Shown piece after piece: positions 32,523-45,113 of a stretch of 64,000 bases of DNA. The notes below the pieces were generated by a model. That model searched no databases and was not told the origin of the DNA. It saw only the letters and a list, made by a program, of their open reading frames with translations. Position 1 is the first letter of the stretch. Each line of letters begins with the position of its first letter. The position numbers were made by a program, and so were the translations under genes. Origin of the DNA: Perkinsus marinus ATCC 50983 (lineage: Eukaryota > Perkinsozoa > Perkinsida > Perkinsidae); the NCBI RefSeq assembly GCF_000006405.1, contig NW_003202922.1:90837-154836 (forward strand), read 5' to 3'.

Positions 32523-34687
32523 ATGACGTTCCAGAACGAACCGATCTTCCTCCATCAATTGCGGGAAGAAGAGAACTCTCGAAAGAAAAGACGGCTGATG
32601 CCGACTAATATGGCAGTGATAGGACCCGGCCTTTTACAGGACGCTGAGTGGTCCCGAGTCGACACAAGCCGACTGAAGCACGCGGATGAACTCAAGGAGG
32701 TAAGCGTCCGACTATCTTGGAGGCTCCTCGATATAGCGCGCATGACAGTTTCACGATAATCATTATAATCATGATCCGTAATCATCATAGTTCAGATCCC
32801 CCTCTCGCTCCACGGCTGTCATCGTTCCGGTTGCAGGTTCTTACTGCCAACAGACTGGTGTCATTAACGACCATTGGCAGTGGAGAAGTACTCGTCCATG
32901 GGTTGACCGAAGCGACAACGGTGAAGACCAGGGCTGCTAGACGACAGGGTCGTGATGGTGACGAAGTCTTGCGAACCTTCCTCATTTCCCTCCGAGTGAA
33001 CCAAACGCCACCTGCCAGCCTTGTAGAAGGAGTCACACCTTCTTACGTCATATACAAGTGGAAAGCCCTCGTCCCTACAGAGGAGTCGCCAGGACCGCCC
33101 AGTTTCGCGTATCATCCGACCGTCGTTCGCGTCCCTGACTCCTCTGAGGCCCTTTTTATAGGAGCTGTCAAAGCCCCGCAACACAAAGAGGAATATGCTT
33201 TGGAGGTTTGGCTTGACACTGTTCACGACAAGCGAGAACATAGCTGGAGCCTCATCAAGATTACTGGGGAATCTCCTTCCCCTAGGTCTCATCACGCCGC
33301 TGTTGCTCTCGCCTCGCACAAGGACGGAGCGATGGAACGTGTGGCCATGTTTGGGGGCACTTCCCCAAAGTCTCTGCTGGTTGAAGATCTTCTGTGGATG
33401 TTGAAGCTGAAGCGCCACAAGACAGGTTTGACAGGAGAGTGGCATCGAGTCCAACTCGAAAGCGACGATGGAGTCCTGCCCAAGCCCGCGTCTCGTATAG
33501 CGGCATGTTCAGACGGCAATGGGTGCGTTTACGTACACGGCGGACTAGGTCTTCACAACATGCCTCTGAACGCTCTATGGCGGATTGACTTCTCCAGCTC
33601 ATACAAACGAGCCAAGTGTCATCGAGTTGATGTCGACTCAGTCGGTCGCTCACTCCCTCGAGCGAGTCATGGTCTGTATTACGTGAAGCGGCAGTCCCTC
33701 TTGGATGCTGAGACGTCCAGCGACTGTCTCCTGGTTTTGGGTGGTACCGAGCCGCAGTGCGTTGAGTGGTACTCCATGCAAGGCTCTCGATGGTATCGGA
33801 GTGCGAGCTCTCCCGACATCATCCCCCCTAGAGGTCCCTTAGTACCCGTGGATTGCTCCACGAGGATCCAAATGAGTGATGCTAGACTCACCATTTTGCA
33901 TCATTCATCGTCCCTCCCTCACCTGATGATGTTACGGACCCGGTCGCCCCTGACCAAATCTGATATCGAGAGTAGTCTCGATCGCCTTGAGCGCTTCAGA
34001 GGCATCGCGCATTTGCTACACTGTTACGACGCTACTCAACCGCCCAAGGCCTTTCCTGGCCGAGAGTCGGGGATCGCCGTCTCGCCCGAGTCGGCTGCTC
34101 ACCAGCTGTGCTCACTTGGTGACCGCATGGGGGGAAGGAGGTTCCTATTTAGCGCCTCAAGCGGCGATCTCGTCGTGCTTTCTCTCGACGGCAGCATCAG
34201 CACTCTCGAGGAGGTGACGGCTTTGAGTCCACTAGTTAACGAACTGGCCCGATCGGTTACTTCTAGCGGCCTTATCGTAGCAGTTGTATTGACCGAAAAG
34301 GAGTTGATGTTTGGTGTCACATCTGAACGCCTTGGGGAAGAAATCGGTGAGCCAGTTTGGGCGACAGCCTCTACCAAGGGTGACCAAGAAGACCTCGCGG
34401 CTGTTCTAGGGCTCATTCGTCAGCAGGCTCCTCGCGCCCTCGATATCCCAGCCTTCAGAGCTCTAGTATCGGCTCACATGGCCGGTTTGAATAGGCTTGC
34501 CTCGGTCGTTGTGATCGCAGATGCTCATCCTTGGCTGGTCGCCGCTGTCAACGACCCAGCGTCGCATAGTGAGTTGGTCATGCGAGAGCTGAGCCAGAAA
34601 TTCGAGGTAGATGCGGCGCTTTGGAGGGATGTTAGTCGTAGCTCCGCTGTTCAGGTGAAAGACCCATTCCCATTGCCATCATCATAA
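32523..34687 (+). CDS. Kelch-type beta-propeller protein
   Basis: Exons 32523-32699 and 32837-34687 join in phase 0 over a 137-nt intron: 675 aa. The N-terminus is charged (REEENSRKKRRL). The second exon carries kelch-like blades: GESPSPRSHHAAVAL followed by RVAMFGGT, PKPASRIAACSDGNGCVYVHGGLG, LPRASHGLYYV followed by CLLVLGGTEP. The Gly-Gly doublets and spaced aromatic residues fit kelch repeats. The C-terminal 250 residues are Leu/Ala/Glu-rich with no recognised domain. Kelch propellers bind other proteins; a partner cannot be read from the sequence. No BTB or F-box was seen. Confidence 0.7.
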
Positions 34688-35509
34688 CGCTTTGCTAAGG
34701 TGACGAGATCTTGTGAACTCGACGACACCTCGTGCTCCAAGTTTGAGTGCTAATCCGCTTCCGATATAGATCATTTTTTTATACCGTCAGCGTGTGGTTC
34801 AGTGTAATTCTACGGGACATGGACAAGCCCGGACATGTGTGAGCAGCAGCAACAACCGTGACTCTTTGGGAGGAGCGTTGGAATGAGTGCTCCCTCGCTT
34901 TAACTCGACTATGACTACCTATTCGTTGTCCCTGTGCGTAATTGGCGTAGCGCATAATGTGTTGAAGAATCAGCAAAAATCGAGACACGAAAGGGGCACC
35001 ATGGGGGGTATGAAGTCATACCGATCTTGTGATGCAAAGCCCCCTTCTTCGGCTCGAGTCCTTCCACGGTACAGAGTGTGACAAGACATTCGCTAGGGTA
35101 TACCCTCATAGCGTACTGTGTAGCCATTTATGACGTAGCCGTAGGCTAGCGTCGTTCATGACATAGTACACCACATAACTTGCAAGTAATAGACTTAGTT
35201 CACCGAGCGGTGGGAATAGCCTCACGACTGTTCTCGATCTTGTTTGAAGGCTTCTGAGAACACTTCGTGAGGTCGTTCTTCCCAACGTTTCTCTGAGCAA
35301 AATTCGGGTAATCTTATCTATAGAAACGCTCCCTTCAGTCAGCCTGTAGAAAACCTCGCAATGTGAACGCTCACGTGTGTGTCCGAGGCGCCGACTGTGT
35401 TGAATCGTGTTTTGCGAGGAATGGTCATGGTGAAGCCCGACGGTTAACTGATTATCAATCAACTCATATCATATCATACGAAGTGTTGCTCCAGTTGATC
35501 AATCTATAT
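34688..35509. other. Intergenic region
   Basis: Between the kelch gene and the ABCA gene, both on plus. Short open frames exist on both strands but none has convincing composition. It is the likely promoter region of the ABCA gene. Confidence 0.4.
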
Positions 35510-38500
35510 ATGGCAATCACAGAAGCTGATCCGAGCCTCACTACGGGTCTCTTCCGCAAGCAAGTAGGTCATGTTCGTCTATTTGAAAATCTCCGATAGT
35601 TCCTGTTGTTATGGTAAGCTGAGTTCTGTTCATCAGGTACTGGCTTTGACAAAAAAGAACTTCCTTCTCTCTCGAAGGTCCAAGATAACGGTCTGTTGTG
35701 AAGTTCTGTTACCACTTTTCGTCGCAGTGGTTTGCTTTGTTGTTGCCCCGCTGGTCAATCCGGACTCCCGTGACTTGCAGATTATCGTAAGCTCGGGTGA
35801 GCTACATTCACATTGTCACTGTGAGAAAATATACACATGGTTTACTACATGTGTTGGATAGCGGAAATTCATTAGTGTTTTATGTACACTTCTACCCGGA
35901 CTCGTATGTAGACTTTCATAGTTAGTGAGGAAACCGCTGAACCCAGTTGAAGAAAGCGGACATATATTCCACTACTGCTCATTGTTATCATATTTTCGTT
36001 CTTAGCCGGAAGCCCCGTATCCCTATACGACGTACGATGGTCGCAGGGACGGGGCGCTGTCCTATGTGGCCGGCGTGAGGAAGACTTATAAAGATTTCCC
36101 ACAGTTAGCATCCGTGACGCCCTTCCCGGACTTTTTCAACAGATCGAACTCTGTGACGTTGCTCCTGACTTGCGCGTGCGGGCATCTGGCCATCGGACCT
36201 GCTTGGTCACGGGAGGCCGAAGACTTCGCCGCCTATCTCAAAGGCGAATTTGAAAGTATATTCAAAGGGCGCAGTTTGCCGCAGTGCAGAGGCTTCCCAA
36301 CGATAACCATTTCGACATCTATTGCCGACCCGAGGGAGTATGTACGACGACCAGAATATGGTTCGATGGGCGTCCCGCAGCTCTGTGGGTACATGGACGT
36401 GTTCGAGCCGTATGAGTTAGTGATTATGGCTAATGCCACTATTGGTGATGATGACCCCTTCAACGCTATCAGCATCGACTACAGTAAAAAGAACAAATTC
36501 TGGTATGCGGAGAATGGAAACATAAAACACGGTGATCCGAGTGAAAACGGCCTGGTATACTATGAAGCTTTGAATTTCCCGCCGTTACTTGGCGTTTGGA
36601 TGGATTATCACCGAGGGGAGCATAGCCTATCACTGGCATCTACCCTATGCCTTACGACAGCTACANNNNNNNNNNNNNNNNNNNNNNNNNNNNNNNNNNN
36701 NNNNNNNNNNNNNNNNNNNNNNNNNNNNNNNNNNNNNNNNNNNNNNNNNNNNNNNNNNNNNNNNNTGCGTATAATGGGCCTCTATGATTTCCCATACCAC
36801 ATATCGTGGTATCTGTGGTATGCCTCTTTTTACGTGGTATTGTCCTTCATCGTGGGGGCCCTGTCTTTGGTCGTCCTCCCAACAGTCAGCGCTCTCTGGC
36901 TTTTTCTCCTCGCCTTTCTGTACTTTCTCGCATCGCTGTCATTTGCCTTTGCAATATCGACCTTATTTGAGAACCCCAATACTGGCTCGACGTTAACCGC
37001 AGTGATCTACTATGTTCTTGCTATAACGGTATCAGTGCTTGACCGTGAAACGAGCAAGGGAGCCATCAGTTTGCTACCGCAATGCGCCTTCACTTTGGTA
37101 GTCCAGAACCTCGGGCAGCAGTTATTCCTGGGCATGGATAGCCCGTCGGCTAGATTAGCATATCAGAACTTCACCCTACTGCAAGGATTGACCATGCTCA
37201 CCATAGACCTCATGCTGTGGACGTTATTGTATCTCTATCTCGATCAAGTTGTTCCTCATGAATACCGCGCCACCCGCAAATTTTATTTCCTGTTCACTCG
37301 TGGGTTCTGGCGGGAAATGATGGGTGAAGAGGACGAGGAGCGGTATCGAGGAAAAACAGCTGATCATGCTTCTTGTGAGATCAGTAGCGTTACTGTTGAT
37401 GAAGGAATAGAAAAACTCAAAGGGGAAACGCAGAGGAACTTAAAACGAGACGGCCAAGTGGTATGCATTAAAAATTTGGAGGTAACTCTCAGTGTTGGAA
37501 AATATGCACATGGTCGACCACACGTGTTGGTGACAATATTAAAAATTTTAGCGTTTCTACCCGAATTCGCATATAAACTTCCATACAAGTGAGAAAATTT
37601 CAGAGCTCAGTTGAGGAAAGCCGTTTCCAACACTGGTAACTCTACTGACTCGACCATGGGATTTTTTATGCAGGTCGAGTTTGGAAATTTCCGTGCTGTG
37701 GACGGTCTGGACCTCACCATGTTTCGTGATGAGTTATTCGTCCTCCTTGGTCACAATGGAGCTGGCAAGTCTACGACTATCAATGTCCTCAGCGGCACGA
37801 TAAAGCCGAGGAGAGGGGTGGGGCTGGCGGCTCAGAAGTGCATCGTCACCATCACTTGCCAGGACGTGACCATATTCAATCGAGAGGTGCCCGCGGAGAT
37901 GCCCGTGATAAGGAGGAGTATGGGAATCTGTCCGCAAAATAATGTCTTGTGGGACGACTTGACAGTGTCGGAGCATTTCGAGTTGTTTGCCAATATTCGC
38001 GGTTTGTCTACCGATGCGTACGCTGTGGAGTTTGCGGCTGAGGTTGAACTGGGGCATAAGTTGGGAGCACGAGTGAAGACGCTATCTGGTAGGCTATGGG
38101 AATTTCTATAATGTCACTAACTTTTTTTGCATTAATATTTACTATTAGAATAGAGAATATAACGCCATGCAAATCGATAGAAATATAACGTCGCTGACTT
38201 TTCTTATATTAATATTTACTATTAGAGATAGTGAATATAACGCGATATAAATATGTAGAAATATAACGTCATTAGCATTTTTACATTGATATTTACTAGT
38301 AGAGAAAGTAAATATAACTCGATATAAATATGTAGAAATATAACGTCATTAGCATTTTTACATTGATATTTACTAGTAGAGAAAGTAAATATAACGCGAT
38401 ATAAATATGTAGAAATATAACGTCATTAGCATTTTTACATTGATATTTACTAGTAGAGAAAGTAAATATAACGCGATATAAATATGTAGAAATACACTGT

Positions 38501-41500
38501 TTTTGTATTCAGGAGGTATGAAGAGGAAGCTCTCGGTCGGGTTAGCATTCGTAGGAGATTCGAAGTTGATCATACTGGACGAGCCGAGCAGTGGTATGGA
38601 CCCGAGTGCCCGGCGTAGGATGTGGGACTTCCTGAGATCGAAACGTGAGGGAAGGATTATCTGCATTACTACACACTACATGGACGAGGCCGATGTGCTA
38701 GCTGATCGAGTTGGCATAATGGAGAATGGCAAGTTGATGGCTTATGGCAGCACCAGCTTCCTCAAGCGACAGTTCGGTGAGTGCATACGGTTATTCATTG
38801 TGTTTATATATGCATCTTCACAGTGTTGGAATATATGTTGGCTTTCTTCAGCTGAGCTCAGGAGTTTCCTTACAAAATATAGGGGTTTACATATGAAATC
38901 GAGTAGGAGTGTTCAGAAACCAACAAGTTTTTTCCTCAGAAATTTACTATCACCAACATATGTAGTTGACCATGTGCATATTTTCCTACACTGCATATTG
39001 TGTTCATATATGCATACAGTGTTCGCCAATTCGATATGCAAATTCGAAAAATGAGCGTTTTCCCGAGATTAATGATAATTACTCTAACACTTTGCACATA
39101 CAATGTAAACATTGCTACGAACATGTATTGTGAGAAACTTAATCGTTTGACAGTGTGATATAGAAAAATTATCCCTCTTGTCATCTCGCGCTCGCCCAGA
39201 TGTCCCGGAATTGGTAAGCATTTTTTTATTTCACATTACCATTAATCGTAAATCAAATTTGCATGCGCTGTATTGTGTTCATTCCCCAACCTAGGTACGG
39301 GTTATACCCTCAGCATTGCCAAGAAGGACTCCACGGTCGCCGATGCCCCTCTGCGCGAAGTCGTTCGGGAGAGCATCGACGATCCGTCCTCCGTCCGGGT
39401 ACGGTCCAGTGCTGGTCAGGAGCTGGCTCTGCAGGTATCTGCAAATGTCTGGAAATATCTTACCGTAATTTTCTCAGATTCCTTTTGAGAATGCTCCTCA
39501 GCTGCCGTCTGTGTTCGAAAGCCTTGATGTGTTAAAGTCAGAAGGAAAAGTATCGTCCTACGGCATTTCGGTGACCACGATGGAGGACGTCTTCCTTAAT
39601 GTGAGCTTCCGATAAGCGTTTGATGACGACTTTTCCCCTTCAGGTTGCGCGCCGTTCTCAAGGTAATGATGACGAGCAGTTGTCCAAGCTGAAGAGCCGA
39701 TCGTATTCGAGTGAGGACAGGAGTGTCATGTGCGACGTGGTGCTAAAGCCTAACATGATGCAACAGTTCTCCGGTCTGATCACGAGGCGGGTAACGTACG
39801 CTTGGCGAAACTGGCCTGGGACTCTGTCGGCCGTACTCATCCCATTTCTGGTCATACTTATTCTTATGGGTTTGCAATACCTCGGTGTGTCCGTGCCCGA
39901 TGCTCGCAGATTGGATCTGAGCTGGAGTGAAGATACACCCTACCAGGTCTCCTCACATGATCATGTTGTCGGCCGGTGGGATCTGAGCGCTCCAGAGGTG
40001 GTCACTGTGCAGAGAGGCGCGGTTGGCTTGCCAGATATTAGTGCGGCTACACCCCTAACACCAGAGGAGTTCTACATTTGCAATCAGTGGAAGCCGTATG
40101 AGATGATACCTACTGCGAGCTCATCGTTTAACATCAACTTGTGTGCGGCAATCCTGCGGTTTTCGGCGACACTTATTGATGAGAAAACTGCATGGTTTGA
40201 AGTCACTGCGTTGGGGGTCACCTCGCGCTCTGTCTTCGCTGATATGACCGCCCTGCATATGACGCCGCTTGCCCTGGTTGGTGATGAATCCGTTGGTGTA
40301 GTCAACTATCCCTTCCCTCACACGGCGTATCAGGAGAGCAAGTCCCGAAGTAATCTCGTGCTCACTCTGGCAGTTGGCGGCTACTTTGCCATTGCTCTCA
40401 CTGTAGTAGCAGGATCTTTGCTGTCATATGTCATGATGGAGAAAACGAGAGGCATCAAAGAACAGCTCTACGTTAGTGGCTGTGGTTTGCTGACCTATTG
40501 GGTGGCGAGTTGGAGTTTCGATTTTCTCCTCACTTTTATCGCGATATGCCCAACGTGGATACCCCTAACTATTTTCGACATTAAGGCGTACCTCGACTTA
40601 AGCAATATGGCCGCGGTATGGATGCTGCTTATTGGATTCTGTTTTGCGATGCCCCCATTTAACTATCTCGTGTCCCTGCTCTCACGTACCAATACTATCG
40701 CTACTTACATGCAGGTGGGGGCCGGCGTAGGGGGTGGCCTTATTGGCTCTTTCGTCGTAGCTGTTTTGTACTATGGTGTTGTTGCTCCCGAGATCGCCTT
40801 GGTTCTCGCGTGGATGCTCAGAGTTGTTCCCACCTTCCCGGTGGCGCAAGGCCTCACGACACTCTTCTTCGCTCATGTGGGGTACTTGAATGCTCCTACG
40901 GGTGACCCTGTCGAGACCCACGCCTTCGACTCGCAAATGCTGAACACGTGCAGTGAAGTTCGTCTCAGCGGCCTCGCCGATAAAGTATATGATACTTGTT
41001 TTGGAGTTGCTGGTGATGATGTGATAATGCTCTTTCTCTCGGGAGTGATATATTTCGGTCTCACCATCTTGATCGACTATAGGAAGAACGATGATAAGTG
41101 GAACCCCGACCGACAGCTGCATGTCCCCCCGGAGAAGCGTGGTGAGGAGGATGGGAGGGTCGTAGCAGAGAAGGGAAGGGTGGCCAAGCTCGAGCCCACC
41201 ACGCAGATGATCTACTTTAATGATCTCAAGAAAGTCTACAACCCGGGGAAGAAGAGTGAAGTGAGTCTCTCGAGTCGAGGATGTTATTAAAATGGAGTAG
41301 GTATGGGCAGTTCGAGGTATCAACTACGCCTTGGGTGATGGTGGAGTCTTCGGTCTGCTCGGTGTCAACGGTGCTGGCAAGACTACGACATTCAGGATGC
41401 TATGTGGGTTGATAAGACCAAGTTGTGGTCACATCACACTGCTCGGTCAACCACTGCTCGGAAACGTCTATGAGGTAGCGAGCAGTGAAGCTATTGTATC

Positions 41501-42731
41501 GACCTACTTTTTTCATAGGTTCGTCGAAGCATTGGGTATTGCCCTCAGGACAGCCCCTTATTGGAAGGACTTACCACTGAGGAGCATCTCATTTTGTAAC
41601 TCCATTGGAGTGCATTTGATCACAGTTGTTTCCCTGTCTGAGATACGGTCGAATCCGTGGAGTATTGCCCGCTGTATTGGAGGACCATGTTTCGGAGTTG
41701 TTGGAAATTCTCCAGCTCGAGTGAGGGTCTTCATTCTGAAGTGGAGCCCGATGGATAGTTGGTGTTTTTGTCTTGTAGGCGTTATAGTGACAAGATGGCA
41801 ACAAGGCTTTCTGGTGGTAACCAGCGGAAGCTCTGTGTTGGCATCGCTCTGGTTGGGCAGCCTTCCTTGCTATTCCTCGACGAGCCGACCACGGGTGTTG
41901 ATCCTGATGCACGGAGGTAAGCACTCTCACGGTCTCAGTGATAGTAGTCTTTGTCGTTCCATTTACAGACGTATCTGGGATGTCATTCACAAGATAGCTC
42001 ACGGGCGAGCGAAATCTTCCGCGGTTGTGCTCACGACGCATAGTATGGAAGAGGCTGATGCTCTGTGTGAAACTATGGTCATCCAAGTGAGTGCTGCCTC
42101 CCGCTCGTGGTGGGATTTTGCCTGTCTCAGGTCGACGGTCAGTTCCGTTGTATTGGTTCATCCCAGCAGATCAAGACGGATTACGGTCAGGGCTTCAAAT
42201 TGTGGATATCCTTCGTGGAGTCATCAGCTGCTACTGCGAGTAGTGAGCTCCTCAACAATTTCTTTGTCGCCATAAATAGTGACAAGTCTGGGCGAGTAGA
42301 ACTGACTGATGAGGAGGTGTGGACGACTCTTGGCACGCTGGGTGAGGAAATCGTTGGCACCAGGCTCGTAAATCCATTCCTCAGGTATAGCAGAACCTCG
42401 GATTTTCCAGAGTATCATAAGCACTGGTACCTTGAACGAGTATAATAGTAAACGTCTATTTACTGTTGCGGCGTTGACCGCAGCAGTAGCGCGTGGAGCT
42501 CTGCACGTTAGAGCTCTTAATTGGCTGCATGCCACTATATCTCCCGAATGTCAGAGCCTCGGCGAGATTGGGGAATTTAGTCTGCCTCGTACCATCAATC
42601 TTGGTCAAGTGTTTTCAAAACTAACTGATTTTGAAGTGAATAGAGATCTGTGCTTTAATGATTTTCAACTGTCGCAAACGACGTTGGAACAGATTTTCAA
42701 CAGATTTGCCCAGGGTGACCCTCCATCGTGA
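35510..42731 (+). CDS. Full-length ABC transporter, subfamily A
   Basis: Two halves, each membrane domain then ATPase, the ABCA layout for lipid export or flipping. Exons: 35510-35563, 35637-35786, 36006-37481 (with N gap), 37674-37817, 37863-38088, 38513-38776, 39295-39434, 39478-39600, 39644-41260, 41301-41474, then several short ones to 42731. First ATPase: Walker [14 protein letters not shown]-loop CPQNN, signature LSGGMKRK (split by an intron), Walker [21 protein letters not shown]. Second: [44 protein letters not shown]. Helix runs include [13 protein letters not shown] and [13 protein letters not shown], with large loops after the first helix of each half. The end [17 protein letters not shown] is typical. 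Frame just before the gap (36590-36665) is doubtful. Confidence 0.93.
35819..35975 (-). mobile_element. Family A element, degenerate copy, in ABCA intron
   Basis: In reverse orientation: gtgagaaaatatacacatgg at the left, tactacatgtgttgg next, and acatatattccactactg at the right. It fills most of the ABCA intron at 35787-36005. Confidence 0.7.
36666..36765. other. Assembly gap, 100 N
   Basis: Exactly 100 N inside the first membrane domain of the ABCA gene. The length is a conventional placeholder, so true spacing and some membrane helices are unknown. Confidence 1.
37490..37636 (-). mobile_element. Family A element making up most of an ABCA intron
   Basis: Begins cagtgttggaaaatatgcac and ends gtttccaacactgg. 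The intron is 37482-37673; the element starts 9 nt after the GT donor and ends 37 nt before the acceptor. Confidence 0.9.
38104..38490. repeat. Tandem repeat, 77-bp AT-rich unit, about five copies
   Basis: Unit starts at 38181 (diverged), 38259, 38336 and 38413, with the next register at 38490; it contains aaatataacgtcattagcat and tttactagtagagaaag. It fills the ABCA intron 38089-38512, ending 23 nt before the 3' splice site that lies inside the ABC signature codons. Confidence 0.92.
38821..38993 (+). mobile_element. Family A element in ABCA intron
   Basis: Begins cagtgttggaatatatg and ends gcatattttcctacactg, with gtgttcagaaaccaac and caccaacatatgtagttgac inside. It lies in the intron 38777-39294. 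Confidence 0.92.
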
Positions 42732-43300
42732 TAAAACATTGCATGTAAAAGAAGTTGCTCTTAGTATGGAAATTCATTCTAATTGTAAACGCTCATGATT
42801 GACCATATGTGCCACAGTCAGCTGCCGAGTTTGTCCTCGAGCTTGGTCGATTGTGTTGCGAATCGTGGTCTTCTTCTGGGAGTGCTACTGTGCTCTCGAA
42901 GAGGCCATAGGTATCTATAAGTTCCACAGCCAGCGGTTATATCAGTTTCCCGTGGGGAATATACATTTTATCAGTAACGTATTGCCTTGATAGAACACGA
43001 TGCATGGTTGACTCTCTGTGTTGGATCTAGCGCTTAGACTGTAGTGCATGGGTGTAGGACACGACAAGTGATGACCGAGATGTTCGATCTGGGAGCGTTG
43101 AATCTTTTGCCAATGAGCACTACCCACATGTTGGCCACGGGCAAGCTGTGGCGCCGAGTATTATTGAATCTCCTCCCGTAGTAGCATTGCCGTTAGCGAG
43201 TATACATCGATTTCGATCAACGGTCTTCAGCATTCTCGGACCACTCTCGAATAGGATCGTCCATAGCAAATACCATCCTAAGCGGATGGAGCCATAGAGT
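42732..43300. other. Intergenic region, nothing recognised
   Basis: Follows the ABCA stop. Frames are short and unconvincing on both strands. Confidence 0.4.
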
Positions 43301-43312
43301 TGTTGTTAGGCG

Positions 43313-44410
43313 GTGGCCGCCCTTAGAAGAGCCCCGCCCTCCCGTCCTGCGCTTAGATTTCTACTCGCATCGTTCCACGTGTATCAGAACACTGAACACA
43401 ATTTGATCTGCACTATGCGGATGGTCACTGCATTTTTAGACCGATCAGAATGCGTACTCTCCTTTCGTTTGATCTCGATGATTACTCGAAGCTTCTGCAG
43501 CGTCATAGCGTCTGAGAACCTCACACATGGCGGGAAGTTCACGCCGAACTGTGCCGCGCTCCAAGGGAAGGTTTATCCCGTGTTCGACCGGGAGGCAATG
43601 CTTCAATTCATACCGCACCATGTACTCATCTGCTGAAATCCGTTGCTGTTGAAAGGTCGGTAACTGTCAGGCGATGGTCCACAAGGAAGATTCTGAGATG
43701 CGAATCATCCATCCGGGCAAGATGAGCATCCTTTTCATGCTGAGAGAACGCAACTCTCTAGGGCAACTACTCGGCAAGGGTAGGTCCTTTAGCGGCGAAC
43801 TAAGGGAAGAGCAACTCTGCGTAGGTACGTACGACAGGAGCTCGAAATACGTCTTTCATTTGAATGCAGGGCAGGTTGGAGATATCATAGCCTGTGATCG
43901 GCCCGCTCTTGTCCTCAACGGTGATTACAACCAAAGTGATGTAAGCCTTGGTGTGGGATTGGTCAGCTTTGGTCGGGATGCTTATCGATCTACTTCCGGT
44001 AGGCCCGTGTCTACTTTCGTCTGCACGAGAGATACTATCGCGAGGTGACACTGGAAAGGGTAAGCGGCCCCTGGTATCGTGCGCAGGCGTGCAAACCTCC
44101 TCAGTCAGGACACAGCGAGCCCATCACCGTCATGATGCCGGAGCCCGAGTTCTTCACCATCCGGGCTATGCTCAAGGTATGCGGTGTAGTTTCCACCGAG
44201 GGCTAAGATGGATCTCGCTTCAGGGTGTTCTGCCGAGCTTCTATGGTTGGGATCTACTACTACACGGTGGTGCGTGATTCGCCTACGGAGAAACAGTATA
44301 TAGGAATCGGTTTTAGTTACAGTGCGACCGGACAGATTCATGGAAAAACTTGAAGAGGAGGAAGACATGAGACATACTGCTGTCGAAGATGCGGATCGAT
44401 CTAGGGCTTG
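43313..44410 (+). CDS. Probable multi-exon gene, not identified
   Basis: Several plus-strand stretches look coding: an open part at 43695-43990 reading GQVGDIIACDRPALVLNGDY, a stretch from about 43998 to 44177 reading VYFRLHERYYREVTLERV and then EPITVMMPEPEFFTIRAMLK before a gtatgc donor, and an end near 44225 (GVLPSFYGWDLLLHGGA then stop, or an alternative frame continuing to 44351). The exon order and start are not settled. No domain is recognised. Confidence 0.35.
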
Positions 44411-44429
44411 ATGCTGTCCCTCGTGCCGC

Positions 44430-45113
44430 ATCCATAATAATGATATGCGATCTACGATGGCAATGAATTCGTTTCCTATCTCATAATGTATGATCTTGAG
44501 TGCGACATTCCGCGAAATCTAACCAGACTAGGAAGTCGTAATGAAGCAGCGGAGCTCACTCGTCCATCGCTGAGAACTCGCGCGCCAGTGGCGTACCATT
44601 GTTACACTGAATTCGATTTTTCTAATAACTATGGTCTTTCTTCGTATTTTCCTGCGCGTCTATGAATGCGGAGGAATCTATTGATGGTTCGCTCATATTC
44701 TGAATTTCAAAACAGTTCTCCACGCACGCGCTCACGCACGCATGCACAAGGCGAAGTGACATTTGTTGTAGTATATGCTCTGCTCGCTCCGCAATTCCAT
44801 TGGATAAAGCACGTCTGAATGAATACTGGGATTTTCCCTCGTATCAGGCCGCCAGTAGGTGGAAGACCGAGGAGCCCCATCATGTCATGGTGTGATTCCA
44901 CTGTGGCTGAGATGCAAGCACCAGATCCCATCAATAGATCGCCTCATGGGACAGGCTTGTTGGATAGAAGCGGCTTTTGAAGGTTATGCAATGTTCCTCG
45001 TCCGATAGCAACAGTCGAACTCGGGGAGCATGTTAATTGTGCGATTCTGCACCTCCTACTTTTACTGTGTACCCCTCGCGCCCCCAGCATTTTTTATCGT
45101 CTGACAGCTAAAA
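44430..45113. other. Intergenic region, nothing recognised
   Basis: Lies between the unidentified gene and the VOC gene. A short run of alternating CACGCA near 44717-44741 is the only simple-sequence feature. Confidence 0.4.

Noticed and set aside
32864-33653. Long minus-strand open frames over the kelch gene
   Set aside because: They are antisense shadows of a well-supported plus-strand exon and have unnatural composition.
36589-36774. Separate short gene next to the N gap
   Set aside because: It is an alternative frame within the ABCA exon at the gap; no independent start or domain is seen.
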